A stretch of DNA of 41,200 nucleotides from Candidatus Competibacteraceae bacterium (GCA_016712625.1 JADJQQ010000005.1:1-41200); one strand, 5' to 3'. Counted from the first letter of the stretch, positions 15,737 through 28,071 are shown. Notes: generated from the letters alone by a model not told the origin. Numbers and translations: made by a program.

Positions 15737-16778
15737 CTACCCAGTCCATCAAGAGTTGGGCGTGCCGGTCGCGCCAACCGGGCGAGCGCTCGGCGCGAAT
15801 CCGGACGAGTTCCCGTTGGAGCGACCGGGCACTGGAGCGGCGCGGAGCCCTGCCTGGCGGGAGCGAGAGCACCGCATCCCACAGCCAGTCGGGAAGGCGC
15901 CCAAACCGCAGAAACTGGGCTCGGGTCATGCCCAAATTACCGAGAAACGCGGCGAGAGCGTCGAAATCGGCGAGCAGATGGCGCCCGATGAGCGCGATGA
16001 TTGCCACTCGGTCATACGCTCTCATCAGCTCCAGCCGATAGGGCGGCAACCCGCACAACTCCGGAGCGGCTTGCGGTGTGAAACGAATCCGCTCCCTGGC
16101 CAGCAACAGCAGCATGCGCAGCCCGCGGAAAAACTCCGTCGCCCGAATTGTGGTCGAGCGCAGGTCGAAAACGCCGGATTTGACCGCATCAAGCAGTCGG
16201 CTCTGGACCGTTAACACTTGATCGACCGCAAAAGGATGCGGCTCAACGGGCGCTTTGGGAAGCCTGCTCCCGCAGTGATAACAGCCGACGATCGAAACGT
16301 TCGCCCGGTGAGGGACGACCGGCGCGCCGCAAACGGCGCACGCATCCCGAAGCAGACAGCGGTGCCGGTCGCAGGCCACGACGAAGGAAAGGCGCCAGAA
16401 CCGTTTGAATGCGGGCTCGGCTTGCAAGCATCGCGGGCAAAACTGCAAGGCATGTCGCCGGCGGACCCGGTGATAAATGCCCGCCGCATTGACCCATGGC
16501 TGCACCGCGCCATCGCCGGTGCCGTCTCCGGCCAGATGGCGCGCGTACGGCTTGAGGGTCATCGCCACCACCTCTTCTTCCGAAACCCCAAGTAGCGCGG
16601 CGACCCGCTTCAGCCCCTCGCTCGATGCCGTTCGGTCGAAATCCCGGTTCCAGATCGGGAGATCCGGCAAGTGAAACGCGAAGAACCGGTACGCGTTCAA
16701 CCCGTGCAAGTGCGCGGTCCTCGCAAGATAGGACGTCAACAGCTCGTCGCCAATTGGTTCGGGCTTGAGCGCCACCAT
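15717..16778 (-). CDS. tniQ: TniQ/TnsD-family target-selection protein
   Basis: A 353-residue TniQ-family protein. The N-terminal EPIGDELLTSYLARTAHLHG is the family's opening signature. A zinc-finger region follows: FCPRCLQAEP, then CDRHRCLLRDACAVCG and GCYHCG. TniQ proteins join the target (a protein-DNA site or another selector) to the TnsC ATPase ring. Its short length fits the small TniQ class rather than full TnsD, so it may need a partner for site recognition, possibly the zinc-ribbon protein encoded next. It lies 11 bp downstream of tnsC. Confidence 0.9.
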   Translation of the reverse strand: MVALKPEPIGDELLTSYLARTAHLHGLNAYRFFAFHLPDLPIWNRDFDRTASSEGLKRVAALLGVSEEEVVAMTLKPYARHLAGDGTGDGAVQPWVNAAGIYHRVRRRHALQFCPRCLQAEPAFKRFWRLSFVVACDRHRCLLRDACAVCGAPVVPHRANVSIVGCYHCGSRLPKAPVEPHPFAVDQVLTVQSRLLDAVKSGVFDLRSTTIRATEFFRGLRMLLLLARERIRFTPQAAPELCGLPPYRLELMRAYDRVAIIALIGRHLLADFDALAAFLGNLGMTRAQFLRFGRLPDWLWDAVLSLPPGRAPRRSSARSLQRELVRIRAERSPGWRDRHAQLLMDWVGATHGR

Positions 16779-16789
16779 GTCGGTTCGCC

Positions 16790-17677
16790 CTACACCCGCC
16801 GGGCGACTTCATCCCACTCGCCCGGACGGACCCAGGGCACTTGGTCGAGAAGCTTGGCGTCGATGCGCTCTTTACCCGATTCGATGGCGGAAACCGCCGC
16901 CTGCTTGAGCAATTTCACCGTCGCGCCGAGCGTGTCGCCGGTCATGCCGTAGAGCTTGGGCGCCAGCTCGCGCGTCGCGAGGCCGGACGGTTCGGCGAGC
17001 GGGAGCAAGCGCTCGTAGCTCGCCAGAAACCGTAGGTACTCGCCGTCGAGCTTCCAGCGGTCCAGCACGGCGGGCTCAAACCGCGATTTCATCTGCGGGT
17101 CGGAGTTGAGGGCGTTGATCGCCGATTGCGTTCCGGCGGCCACAACCGAGATTTTCAGCTCGTTGCTCAAGCCTTTGATCGCGGCCAGCAAGTCGCCGGC
17201 CGCGCGGCCCGCGTTGACGAGATTGTTGAACTCGTCGATGGCCAGAATGCGCACTTGAGCGTAATGCATGGCGGATTTGACCGACCGCTTTTTCAAAGCC
17301 GCCGGGTCTTTCTCCCGATGGGAGATGCTCAGGCCCCAGAGAACCGTCGACCACAGCTTGGATTCGTCCGGCGTTTCCGGCATCTCGACCAACAGCACGG
17401 GGGCGATGGGCGAGCCCGCCGCCGTCTCCTGGACGGGATGACGGTGGGTGAAGCGTTCGAGGATCGAGCTCTTGCCGTTGCCGCTGCGGCCCACCACCAG
17501 CACGTTGGGCATGCGCAGGGTTTTGGGGTAGCCCACCAGCTGGTCCAGCTGCGACAGAATCTGCGTCGCCCGCGTGTAGCCGATCCAGCGGTCGGCCTGA
17601 CAAAACGCGACGCGCGCCGGTTTGGGCAAGTCCAGGGCTTCGACGACGCTCGCGTCGAGATGTTGGAAGCGGCTCAT
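16790..17677 (-). CDS. tnsC: TnsC/TniB-type AAA+ transposition ATPase
   Basis: A 295-residue AAA+ ATPase, in the short TniB-like size class. Walker A GRSGNGKS is at residues 63-70 and Walker B ILAIDEF at 144-150 (D148, E149). The sensor-like VVAAGTQSA follows. It would form a ring on target DNA, receive the signal from TniQ, and activate the TnsA-TnsB transposase. The start overlaps the tnsB stop by 4 bp (ATGA), so translation is coupled. No defects are seen. Confidence 0.93.
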   Translation of the reverse strand: MSRFQHLDASVVEALDLPKPARVAFCQADRWIGYTRATQILSQLDQLVGYPKTLRMPNVLVVGRSGNGKSSILERFTHRHPVQETAAGSPIAPVLLVEMPETPDESKLWSTVLWGLSISHREKDPAALKKRSVKSAMHYAQVRILAIDEFNNLVNAGRAAGDLLAAIKGLSNELKISVVAAGTQSAINALNSDPQMKSRFEPAVLDRWKLDGEYLRFLASYERLLPLAEPSGLATRELAPKLYGMTGDTLGATVKLLKQAAVSAIESGKERIDAKLLDQVPWVRPGEWDEVARRV

Positions 17678-19592
17678 CGCACCAAAAACACCTCGTCGAA
17701 CGGTTTGACCGGCACCGCGAAGGGATCGTCATCCGGGAGCGTCTCCGGCACTGGCGCGATGGAGTCGGGCGGGGGCTTTTCCAAAGGTTGAAAAGCGGCG
17801 GGCGCCGTCGCTTTCGGGATGCGGGCCGATTGCCGCCGCGCGGCCTTGGTTTTGCGCTTGGCCTCCTCGACGCGGGATCGCATGCGATTGAGCGCTTCGA
17901 AGATCAACGCTTCGTCCACCTCGCGGCGACCCTCCGCCTTCAAGGCGCCCTGGATCGCGCGCAGCTCCCAAGCGCTCATGGCGGGCAGGCCGATGTTCCG
18001 GTAGGGCACCGCCGCGTAGCGATGGTCGACCGGGTCCAAAAAATAGATCTTGCTGATGTCCCGAGGATCGCGCCGGACCAGAAATTGGCGCTTGGATTTG
18101 GGGCGATCCGGATCGGCGGCGTTGATGTGGGGGTCGAGGACGGGATCGTAGTAGGCGATGTTGTCGATCTGGATGCCGTACTGCTGGACCGAGCGCTCGA
18201 AATAAGGCATGAAATCCAGGCGGATGCGCAAAGGGTCGGCCGGGATGGGAAAGATGCCCGTCCCCGGCCGCGCGCCGTCGCCCAACACCCCTTGCTCCCA
18301 ACGCTTTTTCGGGGGCACGCCCAGCTCGGAATGCACGCGCCGGTGATAGACGTTGACGATGAAATCGACGAGGTGGCGCTCGAGTTCCTTCAACGTCATG
18401 GCGGCGTGCGCGTCCGAGTCGTAACCGCGCCGTTTGGCCGGGTTGGAGAACGTTGTTCCCGGCAGCTTGTGAAGCTCTCTGCCGACCGTTCCCATCAGCC
18501 GTTCGACGTGGCCGCCGTAATGGGGCAGAAGCACGGGGCGCCACTGCAAATCGATGCCGTACTCTTCGCAAGCCCGCTTCAGGACACGCCCCCGAAACTC
18601 CTTGGCGTTGTCCACCATCACGCCGCTCATGACCCCCCATACCGGCCACTCGCCGCTCACGTCCAATTCCGCGAGATATTCTCTTTTGGGGCAAAGGGCG
18701 TGGCGGCACATACCCACGGAAGCGGCGCTCGGCGGTTCGAAGGCCAGATAAAGGCCGACGATCATCCGGCTGTACACGTCGACCGCCAGCGTCAGCCACG
18801 GTCGCCCGATGGGTTTGCGGTGCATCTCGTCGATCACCACGATATCCGCCTCCGTGTGATCGATTTCCACCAGCGCCAGCGGGTGGCTGGCGCGGAAATG
18901 GTCCACGATGGGCGCGTAGCGGTTTCGCGCGGATCTCGGTGCCCCCGGCGACGGAGCGCGTGGGCGGGCTTTAGGGCGGCGATGCGCTTGCGCACCGTGT
19001 TGGGGTGGGGCGAATCGATCTTTGCCAGCCGGCAGCGCCGCGCCACCTCTTCCGCGATGTCGGTCGGCTTGTGTCGCTGCCGGTTCAAATAGAGATCCTC
19101 GATCGCCGATTCGATCACTCGCTCCTGTTCTGGGCTGAGAAACCGGCTTCCCGCCTTTCGCCCCGGTCGCGAAGGGACCAGCGCGGACACGTGGTCGGCG
19201 TCTTGATAGCGCTTGAGCCAGCTATAGAGGGTGGCCACGTGCACGCGCTGCCGCTCCGCCAACCGTTGCGCGTCCTTGCGCGTCCGGATGGGGTTTTCGA
19301 GCAGCGGCTTGATGGCTAGAAACCGTCGCTGCGCTTCGGCCCACTCCTCTTCGTCGCAAAGCGCGATATCTTGAGAAGGCGGCGCATCCGGCGCCGTGCC
19401 CGGCGATTCGGCGTCCGTCGCTTCGAGCGGCCGAACCGATTCGATGCGCAAACGCTCGCTTTCCCGGGTTTCCATATCGACCGCGAGCACGCTGTCCACG
19501 GAGAGCAGGTGCGTGATCTGAAAGGTTCTGTCGCCGAAGCGGACCCGCTGGCCTGGCCGCGCGCGGAAGAAGGCGTTCGATATGCCCGCCAT
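17674..19592 (-). pseudogene. tnsB: TnsB-type DDE transposase, frameshifted
   Basis: The N-terminal piece (from ATG 19592) holds the DNA-binding part, including TLYSWLKRYQDADHVSALVP and a second helix-turn-helix around HPNTVRKRIAALKPAH. The catalytic piece follows in another frame: first Asp in ALVEIDHTEAD, second Asp in GVMVDNAKEF, and Glu in GGHVERLMGTV, the DDE triad of the retroviral-integrase fold. A Mu-type C-terminal domain and a basic/proline tail follow. The frames part at about 18930-18960, where GHRDPRETATRPS should read through to RNRYAPIVDHFR. TnsB cuts and joins the 3' ends of the transposon. If the frameshift is real, transposition is lost unless recoded. Confidence 0.9.
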
Positions 19593-19595
19593 CCG

Positions 19596-20258
19596 TCAGC
19601 CTCCGGGCCGAATCGGCGAGGCCATCGTGAGAGACCGCTGAAAATCCGTCAGAATTTCGCGCTCCGCCACGAGCTTCCAGAGCATGGGTAACGCCGCCAT
19701 GCGCGTCTCCTCGGTCCAATAAGCCGCCGCCAGCAACGCCTGTGGCGTGGTCTCGCCGAGCGCCTTGAGCGTGAAAAGAAGCTGATCGCAGGTGAGCGGG
19801 TTGCGTTCCAGGTTGCGATAGCGGCGGAAAAACTTGGCGTTCTCCAGCAAAGGGGTTCGAATTTCCCGTTCGGTGACGATGCGAAAACACCAGCCCTTTC
19901 GCTTGCAATACCGGGTCGCCGCGCGAAAGCGGTTTTCGTAAAGCCGCCAGTTGGTTTTGAGTTCCTCGCGCGGTTTGACCTCGTAGACGACCGTTTCGGT
20001 TCGCCCCGCCTCTCTCAAAAACGTGGCCAACGCATCGGGCGTGTACCGGCGTCGCCCCTCGGGAGAGTCGTACCCAATCGTGAAGGGCTGTTCTCGCAGC
20101 GCCGTCACGGCGATGTCGAAGTCCAACACCACGAGCCAGTCGCGCTCCAAGGAAGACTCGAACGCCACCGAGCCGTCGTCCACCGCCACGCGCCCGGTCA
20201 AGCAGCGTCGGCTTTCCCGAATCGCTCGAACCGGGCCGATTGAAACCAGTCGCGCCAT
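19596..20258 (-). CDS. tnsA: TnsA-type endonuclease
   Basis: A 220-residue restriction-endonuclease-fold protein that cuts the 5' ends of the transposon, allowing cut-and-paste movement. Conserved positions: acidic SSLERDW around E38, D75 in RYTPDALATF, and E93-V-K95 in VVYEVKPREEL. The start MARLVSIGPVR at 20258 is used rather than the upstream in-frame 20288, because the latter lies within the end repeats. The start codon itself overlaps one of the end repeats (20243-20253), so TnsB binding could repress this operon. The stop is 3 bp before tnsB. Confidence 0.92.
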   Translation of the reverse strand: MARLVSIGPVRAIRESRRCLTGRVAVDDGSVAFESSLERDWLVVLDFDIAVTALREQPFTIGYDSPEGRRRYTPDALATFLREAGRTETVVYEVKPREELKTNWRLYENRFRAATRYCKRKGWCFRIVTEREIRTPLLENAKFFRRYRNLERNPLTCDQLLFTLKALGETTPQALLAAAYWTEETRMAALPMLWKLVAEREILTDFQRSLTMASPIRPGG

Positions 20259-20382
20259 TAAGTGGTTACCACAAACCAGTCGCCTCAATTAATGTTCTTC
20301 AATCGCGCTAATCACTGTATATAATGGACCTAAATTCTTGAAAAGCAATCGTCGTCAGTCGTGATATTAAATAGAATTGACA
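20243..20382. repeat. Right end of the Tn7-like element with TnsB-site-like repeats
   Basis: AAACCAGTCGC occurs at 20243-20253 and 20273-20283, exactly 30 bp apart. A related CAGTCGT lies at 20356-20362. These correspond on the minus strand to the ACGACT/CGACTG core also found in the left end. The inner copy overlaps the tnsA start codon. A small palindrome GTGGTTACCAC (20262-20272) lies between the two copies. The element ends at 20382 with ...TTGACA. Confidence 0.72.
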
Positions 20383-20388
20383 TTTGCC

Positions 20389-21067
20389 GTGGTTCGTGTG
20401 CTTGCTTTTGTGATGGCGGTCATCTGGCCGCTACTAGGTTCCGCTGCTGAGTATGTCGGCAAGGTAGTCGGGATTTCGGACGGTGATACGCTAACGCTGT
20501 TGGTGCCAGATGGAAGCAGCTACAAGCAGGTAAAAGTCCGGCTGGCAGAGATTGACACGCCTGAATCCAAGCAGCCCTACGGGGAGCGCGCCAGGCAGGC
20601 CCTTTCTGATGTGGCGTTTGGCAAGCAAGCGCGGGTGGTGGTGCAGGATACCGACCGCTACGGTCGCACCGTGGGCCGGGTGTACGTGGGTGGCGTGGAC
20701 GTGAACGCGGAAATGGTGAGGCAGGGCGCAGCGTGGGCTTATCGCCAGTACCTAAAGGATCAGTCGCTGCTCAGGTTGGAAGCGGAAGCCAAGGCCGCCA
20801 AGCGAGGGTTATGGGGGCTGCCGGAAGCGCAACGCTGCCCACCGTGGGATTGGCGCAAAGGGTCATGCGCGATGTCGGCAGCCGCACCACAGCAACCACC
20901 AAGCGGATTTAACAAAGCCAAGTTAGCCGGCATTCATATGCGGCAGCAAAAAATATTGCCGAGAGATGACAAGCTGCGACGAAGCCAAATTCTATCTCAC
21001 GCAATGCGGCGTCAAAACGATAGACGGCAATCACGATGGCGTACCGTGCGAAAAGCTTTGTAATTAG
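20389..21067 (+). pseudogene. Thermonuclease (SNase) with Excalibur domain, frameshifted
   Basis: A secreted nuclease of the staphylococcal-nuclease family. A hydrophobic leader (VLAFVMAVIWPLLGSAAEYV) precedes the core GISDGDTLTLLVPDG, VRLAEIDTPES, GERARQALSD and DRYGRTVGRVYVGG. After about 20925-20935 the expected tail continues in another frame: ICGSKKYC, then TSCDEAKFYLTQCG and DGNHDGVPCEKLC, a complete calcium-binding Excalibur motif ending at TAG 21065-21067. The unshifted frame stops at 21063. The gene begins right at the transposon's right end: a TTG at 20377 lies inside the transposon terminus. The original start may therefore have been lost; GTG 20389 or ATG 20413 could serve. Confidence 0.82.
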
Positions 21068-22673
21068 ATCAGTTTTTGCTGTTTCCCTGCTTCGGTATTT
21101 TCCCGAGCTGCCTTCTTGAAGGCATCCGGGTCAAGCCACGGCATTTGAGGCTTCTTATCTGAAAACAGCGCTTCAATAGTGAGAATCTGAATCTTGGGAA
21201 ACTTGCCGTAATCAGTTTGGTAAAAGCCAGCGGTTACGGCTTCTTTGTCCATCGGCTTGGTAGGTTCGGCTAGGGTAATAAACACGCCAATCTTAGCCTT
21301 TTCGCGGTCTACCGTAGCGATCAAGTCTTTAACCATACCTACGCCTACATTCATGCCACCCTTGACCGAAACAATAGCTTTTTCAGTGGTTTTGCCGTCT
21401 GGCTTGAAGTAGATAATGCCGTCGATGCCGGTATCCGCGCCCTTCTTCTTGCCACCATACGGTACAGCGTTGACCAACGACACAGCCCACCACTGGAATT
21501 GATACTTATCGCGTTCGGCCAAGTCACGCGCTCCAGCCAAGTCTTTAGGCGTTCCGTGAACTTCAAAGGCGATACTGGGGAAGGCATCTTTTAGGCGTTT
21601 TTCGATAAGGCTGATAGCGAGGTGGGTAACGTCAATTCCGATCCACTGTCGGCCTAGCTTTTGGGCAGCGTGAACTGCTGTACCGCAACCGCAAAAGGGA
21701 TCAAGAACTACATCACCGGGGTTGCTACTGGCGTTGATGATGCGTTCGAGCAGAGCTAAGGGTTTTTGGGTGGGGTAGCCTAGATGTTCATTGCCACTGA
21801 CGGGCCTGATGTCATTCCAGTCGTTTTGAAGCGGCACACCCGGCATTTCGTCAAGGTAGCGTTTATACCTTGGTATACCTCCACTGGGAGGAAAATATAG
21901 CCGCCCATCCACTCTAAATTCTTCCATTTTTTCCTTAGAATAAGCCCACTATCTCCCTTTGTAGGGTCTTGCCCCATAGAATTCGTAAGAGGTCTCTCCA
22001 ACTGGATAGCAGCCGTCAGATCACCTAATTGGTAACGTCTACCGGTTTCTGGTTCTATATGGTGGTAAAAGTCGTCAATATATTTTTGGTCGTAAGGCGT
22101 AAACAGCCAATTCCAACGCCAATCATTAGCTTTCGTATAGAATAAAATCACATCTCGGATATTGCCGTACTGCTTACGGCCTTGTTTAGCGTCATTATGG
22201 GCGCTAGAGCGTTTCCAACTAATCTCAGTCCGATACTGTTTAGCTCCAAATACAGCATCTAATAATATCTTTAGATAATGGCTCGCCGTTGGATCACAAT
22301 GCAGATAAAGGCTTCCGGTCGATTTCAAAACACGATGCAGTTCCAGCAATCGCACGGCCATCATTGTTAGATACGCCATCATATCGTTCTCTTTTAGAAA
22401 CGACCGCATGGCTCGCAGCATCTCGGCGGCGTCCGTGTTACCGCTCTGCATCACTTCGTCAAACGCTTGTTCAGTAGCGTCGTTCCAATTCCATGTGTCC
22501 TCGAAGGCTTCAATCTGTGCTTGTGACTGTTCGCCCTTCGGCGAACGAAACAGCACGTTGTAGGTGGCTTGGCTGTTGAACGGCGGATCAAGGTAGATCA
22601 GGTCAACGCTTTCATCAACCATGTGTTCACGAAGGACATACAGGTTATCGCCGTAGTACAGATGATTGGTCAT
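21064..22673 (-). pseudogene. DNA methyltransferase-restriction endonuclease fusion, frameshifted
   Basis: The first piece (from ATG 22673, MTNHLYYGDNLYVLREHM) has motif IV LIYLDPPFNSQATYNVLF. The second piece has motif I LDPFCGCGTAVHAA after a PTQKPLALLERII block: the DPPF-before-motif-I order of the N6-adenine beta class. The C-terminus carries GADTGIDGIIYF and AIVSVKGG, an Mrr/PD-(D/E)XK-like nuclease core with Ser in place of the usual Glu. This suggests a single-chain restriction-modification enzyme. The frames part in an A-run at about 21925-21940, where RKKWKNLEW should read through to MEEFRVDGRLYFPP. The gene ends convergently with the thermonuclease gene. An upstream TTG at 22691 is a less likely start. 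Confidence 0.82.
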
Positions 22674-22872
22674 ACGCTTTAAGAAAGCCAAGGTTGAATA
22701 ATTGCCATAAGCTGGGGCAAGTAGCCTAACGATTAACTAGATGACTGGTAACAGTCTTTGCTAAATTTTCTTAATTCTTTTGGCAAGAAATCTAAAAATA
22801 ATAAAGCACCTCTATATAGTTCATAAAACTTCATTAATTGTTTTTTCCATTTTGAAACGTAGCAAAATCCTG

Positions 22873-23108
22873 ATGACCGATAAACCCTATGACACCCCAC
22901 CGCGCCCAACTATTGACGATCTGGACCCAGAGACAGCCACAACTGACCGACTGGTTGCGATAGTTCACACCCATCGCCAGGGCGAGGACTACCCAACTGC
23001 CGAGAGCCTAATAGGCAACCTACCGGTTGTCCTGCGGGCACTATGCGACCATGTTTTGACAGGCCAAGCTACAGCGCTAGATGTGGCTTACCGGCTGGCA
23101 TCATTGAC
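22873..23108 (+). pseudogene. Hypothetical protein, interrupted by an IS200/IS605 element
   Basis: MTDKPYDTPPRPTIDDLDPE begins a short acidic protein with no family I recognise. After DVAYRLASLT (end of codons at about 23108) the frame enters the left end hairpin of the IS200/IS605 element and continues with IS-derived residues to a stop at 23208. The break falls right after TTGAC, a plausible insertion target for this IS type. The about 180 bp upstream (22692-22872) are AT-rich and carry no other gene. Confidence 0.55.
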
Positions 23109-23146
23109 ATCCTCCCCGGCCTTCAGGCCGGAGATTCCTACGGCGC

Positions 23147-24369
23147 TTAAGGAAGGCATCGAGCCGCCCCTGAGTCGCTTCGGCGGGTTCCTGCTGCTGG
23201 CGGCATGACTGCACCGCTCACTTCACAGGCTAACCGGGCGTGTCCCGCCCTTAGCACGTTGATCGCGCCGACCAGATCGGCATTTTCCTCAAAGCCACAT
23301 TCCACACACGCAAATCGGGCTTGCGTCTGCCGGTTGTCGGCAGATACATGGCCGCAGCACGGACAGGTGCGGCTCGTGTTCTGCGGCGGCACCGCCACCA
23401 GCCAGCCGCCTTGCCACGCCAGCTTGTAATCCAGTTGGCGGCGAAACTCGAACCAGCCTTGATCGAGGATGGATTTGTTCAGGCCGGACTTGGCAGACAC
23501 GTGCCTGCCCGGCTGCTCGATCGTACCTACCGCCGACTTGGACATGTTCCGTACCTGCAAGTCCTCGATACACACCATCGCGTGGTTTTGGCTGATCGTG
23601 GTCGAGGTCTTGTGCAGGTAGTCGCGGCGGGCGTTGCCGATGCGGGAATGAATACGCTGGATGCGGGCTTTCGCCTTCTTCCAGTGGTTGCTGAACTTCA
23701 CTTTGCGGGAGAGGGCTTGCTGTGCTTTGCGCAAGCAGTGTCTCATGCCGCTTGAAGCGGTTGACCGGTGCGTAGAAGGTGCCATCCGAGAGCGTGGCGA
23801 ACCGGGCAATGCCCATGTCGATGCCGATAGCGTCGCCTTGGGGAATCGGTTGCTCGACTTCGCGTTCGGTCTGGATCGACACGAACCACTTGCCGCACGA
23901 CAGGCTGAGGGTGACGTTCTTCACCGTGCCCAGTACATCCCGACTGTTGCGATAGCGCAGCCAGCCGAGCTTGGGCAGAAACAGGCGGCTATTGGCCTGA
24001 TCAAGCTTGATCTGTTTCGGATCGGGATAGCGGAAGCGGTCGCGCTGGCCTTTCTTCTTGAACTGGGGGAAGTCGGCCCGCTTGGCGAAGCAGTTGCTGC
24101 AGGCCCGTTCCAAGTCCTAAGGGGGCCTGTTGTAGCGGATGCACGGGCGCATCGGAGAGCCATACCGTTTCCGGGCTATTGCGCCAGTCGGTGAGTTCCT
24201 TGCACAGACCGGCGTAGCCCCGCTTCTTCTCGCCGCGCTCGTAGCGTTCCTTCTGCAATGCCAACGCCCTGTTGTAGACGAACCGGCACGAACCCGCAAA
24301 GCGGAGCATCGACCGCTCCTGCTGTCCGTTGGGCTTGAGTTCGTATTTGAAGGCTTGAAGTCGTTGCAT
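23147..24369 (-). pseudogene. tnpB: TnpB RNA-guided nuclease (IS605 type), two frameshifts
   Basis: Three collinear pieces. Piece 1 from ATG 24369 starts MQRLQAFKYELKPNGQQ and includes ALALQKERYERG. Piece 2 holds the first RuvC Asp in GDAIGIDMGIARFATL. Piece 3 holds the Glu in VCIEDLQVRNM, a zinc ribbon (CPCCG...CVECG) and the last RuvC Asp in ENADLVGAINVL. The frames part at about 24118 and about 23752. TnpB proteins use a guide RNA from the element's right end to cut DNA and keep the IS in place. If the indels are real the nuclease is dead. Confidence 0.9.
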
Positions 24370-24391
24370 GGCTCAATCATGCTCTTGGTCT

Positions 24392-24805
24392 ATGAGTGAT
24401 GACAACGATATTCGACAGGGACGGCACTGCGTTTTTAAGATGCACGTCCATTTGGTCTTTGTGGCGAAATATCGCCGCAGGGTATTCGATGGCGACGCCA
24501 TCTACAGCTTGCGCACGATCTTCGCCAAGGTCTGTGCCGACTTCGAGGCGCAACTGATTGAGATGGACGGCGAGGACGATCACGTTCACCTGCTTGTGGA
24601 ATACCCCCCGAAGGTAGCTGTCTCCCATCTCGTGAACAGCCTCAAGGGCGTGTCCAGTCGCCTGCTGCGCAAAGAGCGGCCCAACATCCAGAAGCGCTAC
24701 TGGAAAGGCGTGCTGTGGTCGCCGTCCTACTTCGCTTCAAGCTGCGGCGGTGCACCGATTTCCATCGTGCGCCAGTACATCGAGCAGCAGCAAACCCCAC
24801 ACTGA
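24392..24805 (+). CDS. tnpA: IS200/IS605-family Y1 transposase TnpA
   Basis: A 137-residue HUH transposase. The HUH motif appears as HVHLLVEYPP and the catalytic tyrosine in IVRQYIEQQ. The N-terminal KMHVHLVFVAKYRRRVF is the family's opening strand. ATG 24392 starts 23 bp from the divergent tnpB start, so the two share a promoter region. It would cut and rejoin single-stranded ends. It appears intact. Confidence 0.92.
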   Translation: MSDDNDIRQGRHCVFKMHVHLVFVAKYRRRVFDGDAIYSLRTIFAKVCADFEAQLIEMDGEDDHVHLLVEYPPKVAVSHLVNSLKGVSSRLLRKERPNIQKRYWKGVLWSPSYFASSCGGAPISIVRQYIEQQQTPH

Positions 24806-24846
24806 AACCCAAAGACAAGGACGGCTACGCCGTCCGCGCTATCCTT

Positions 24847-24866
24847 CCCCGCCCTGAACGGCGGGG
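24847..24866. repeat. Right-end hairpin of the IS605-type element
   Basis: A perfect 7-bp stem, CCCCGCC and GGCGGGG, around a 6-base loop, 42 bp after the tnpA stop. It is the expected transposase recognition hairpin at the right end. Confidence 0.75.
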
Positions 24867-24922
24867 CTTGTCGCGCACCGGGTCAAGCGCACACACTGAG
24901 CAAGGCACGACCACGGCCATTT

Positions 24923-25223
24923 TCAGCTCGCCACAACTTTCTTCTCCCGTGCCTTTTCCAGCCAGCGCGGGAACTCGTTCAGCAGCCGGTTGTACAGTTC
25001 GGCGTCCTTGATTCCATCCAGGTCGTTGATCGACATAAAACCGGCGTTGTCGATCAGCCGACCGGGCAGTTCGTCCAGTTTGCGCAGAAAGGGGAAATCC
25101 TCCTTGCCGATCCCGACGAACTGAAGAAAGACCGGCTCACTGGACAGCGCGCGGATCACCGCCGCCGTGGCGCCTCGATCCGCGTTGGCGCCATCGGCAA
25201 TGAAACTCGACGGCGAAAAGCGA

Positions 25224-25240
<17 letters not shown>
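24923..25240 (-). pseudogene. VWA-domain protein, C-terminal fragment
   Basis: The frame reads FIADGANADRGATAAVIRAL, then PVFLQFVGIGKEDFPFLRKL and DNAGFMSINDLDGIKDAELY, ending in FPRWLEKAREKK. This is the second half of a TerF-like von Willebrand A domain. The first half with the metal-binding DxSxS motif is absent. An ATG at 25240, inside the end of the DUF499 gene (17-bp overlap), could allow a 105-residue product. A deletion that joined the DUF499 3' end to the VWA gene is the simplest explanation. Confidence 0.65.
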
Positions 25241-28047
<2,807 letters not shown>

Positions 28048-28071
28048 CGGCTTTGCTTCCCCTGTGGTTTC

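Larger units (their letters stand above)
6685..20382. mobile_element. Tn7-like transposon carrying a defence cassette
   Basis: The left end reads TGTTAATTCTATTTAATA from 6685 and the right end, on the minus strand from 20382, reads TGTCAATTCTATTTAATA. This is an almost perfect inverted pair with the TGT...ACA form of Tn7-like ends. Core genes tnsA, tnsB, tnsC and tniQ lie in one minus-strand operon next to the right end, with an accessory zinc-ribbon gene after tniQ. A TnsE-like gene sits at the left end. Cargo lies between. The five bases outside each end differ (CTGAG on the left, TTTGC on the right), so no target duplication is present. tnsB and tnsE are frameshifted, so mobility is uncertain. 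Confidence 0.88.
23109..24880. mobile_element. IS200/IS605-family insertion sequence (tnpA + tnpB)
   Basis: Divergent tnpB (minus) and tnpA (plus) genes are flanked by small hairpins instead of inverted repeats. The left hairpin is CCGGCC-TTCA-GGCCGG (23116-23131). The right one is CCCCGCC-CTGAAC-GGCGGGG (24847-24866). Such subterminal hairpins are what the Y1 transposase recognises as single-stranded DNA. TTGAC (23104-23108) precedes the left end. The exact right boundary, about 24880, is not certain. Confidence 0.85.

Noticed and set aside
17788..19092. Plus-strand open frame of 434 codons opposite tnsB
   Set aside because: Mirror of the transposase catalytic region; no family features.
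6685..20382. CRISPR-associated transposon (CAST)
   Set aside because: No Cascade or Cas12k-like gene and no repeat array is present inside the element; target choice must be protein-based.
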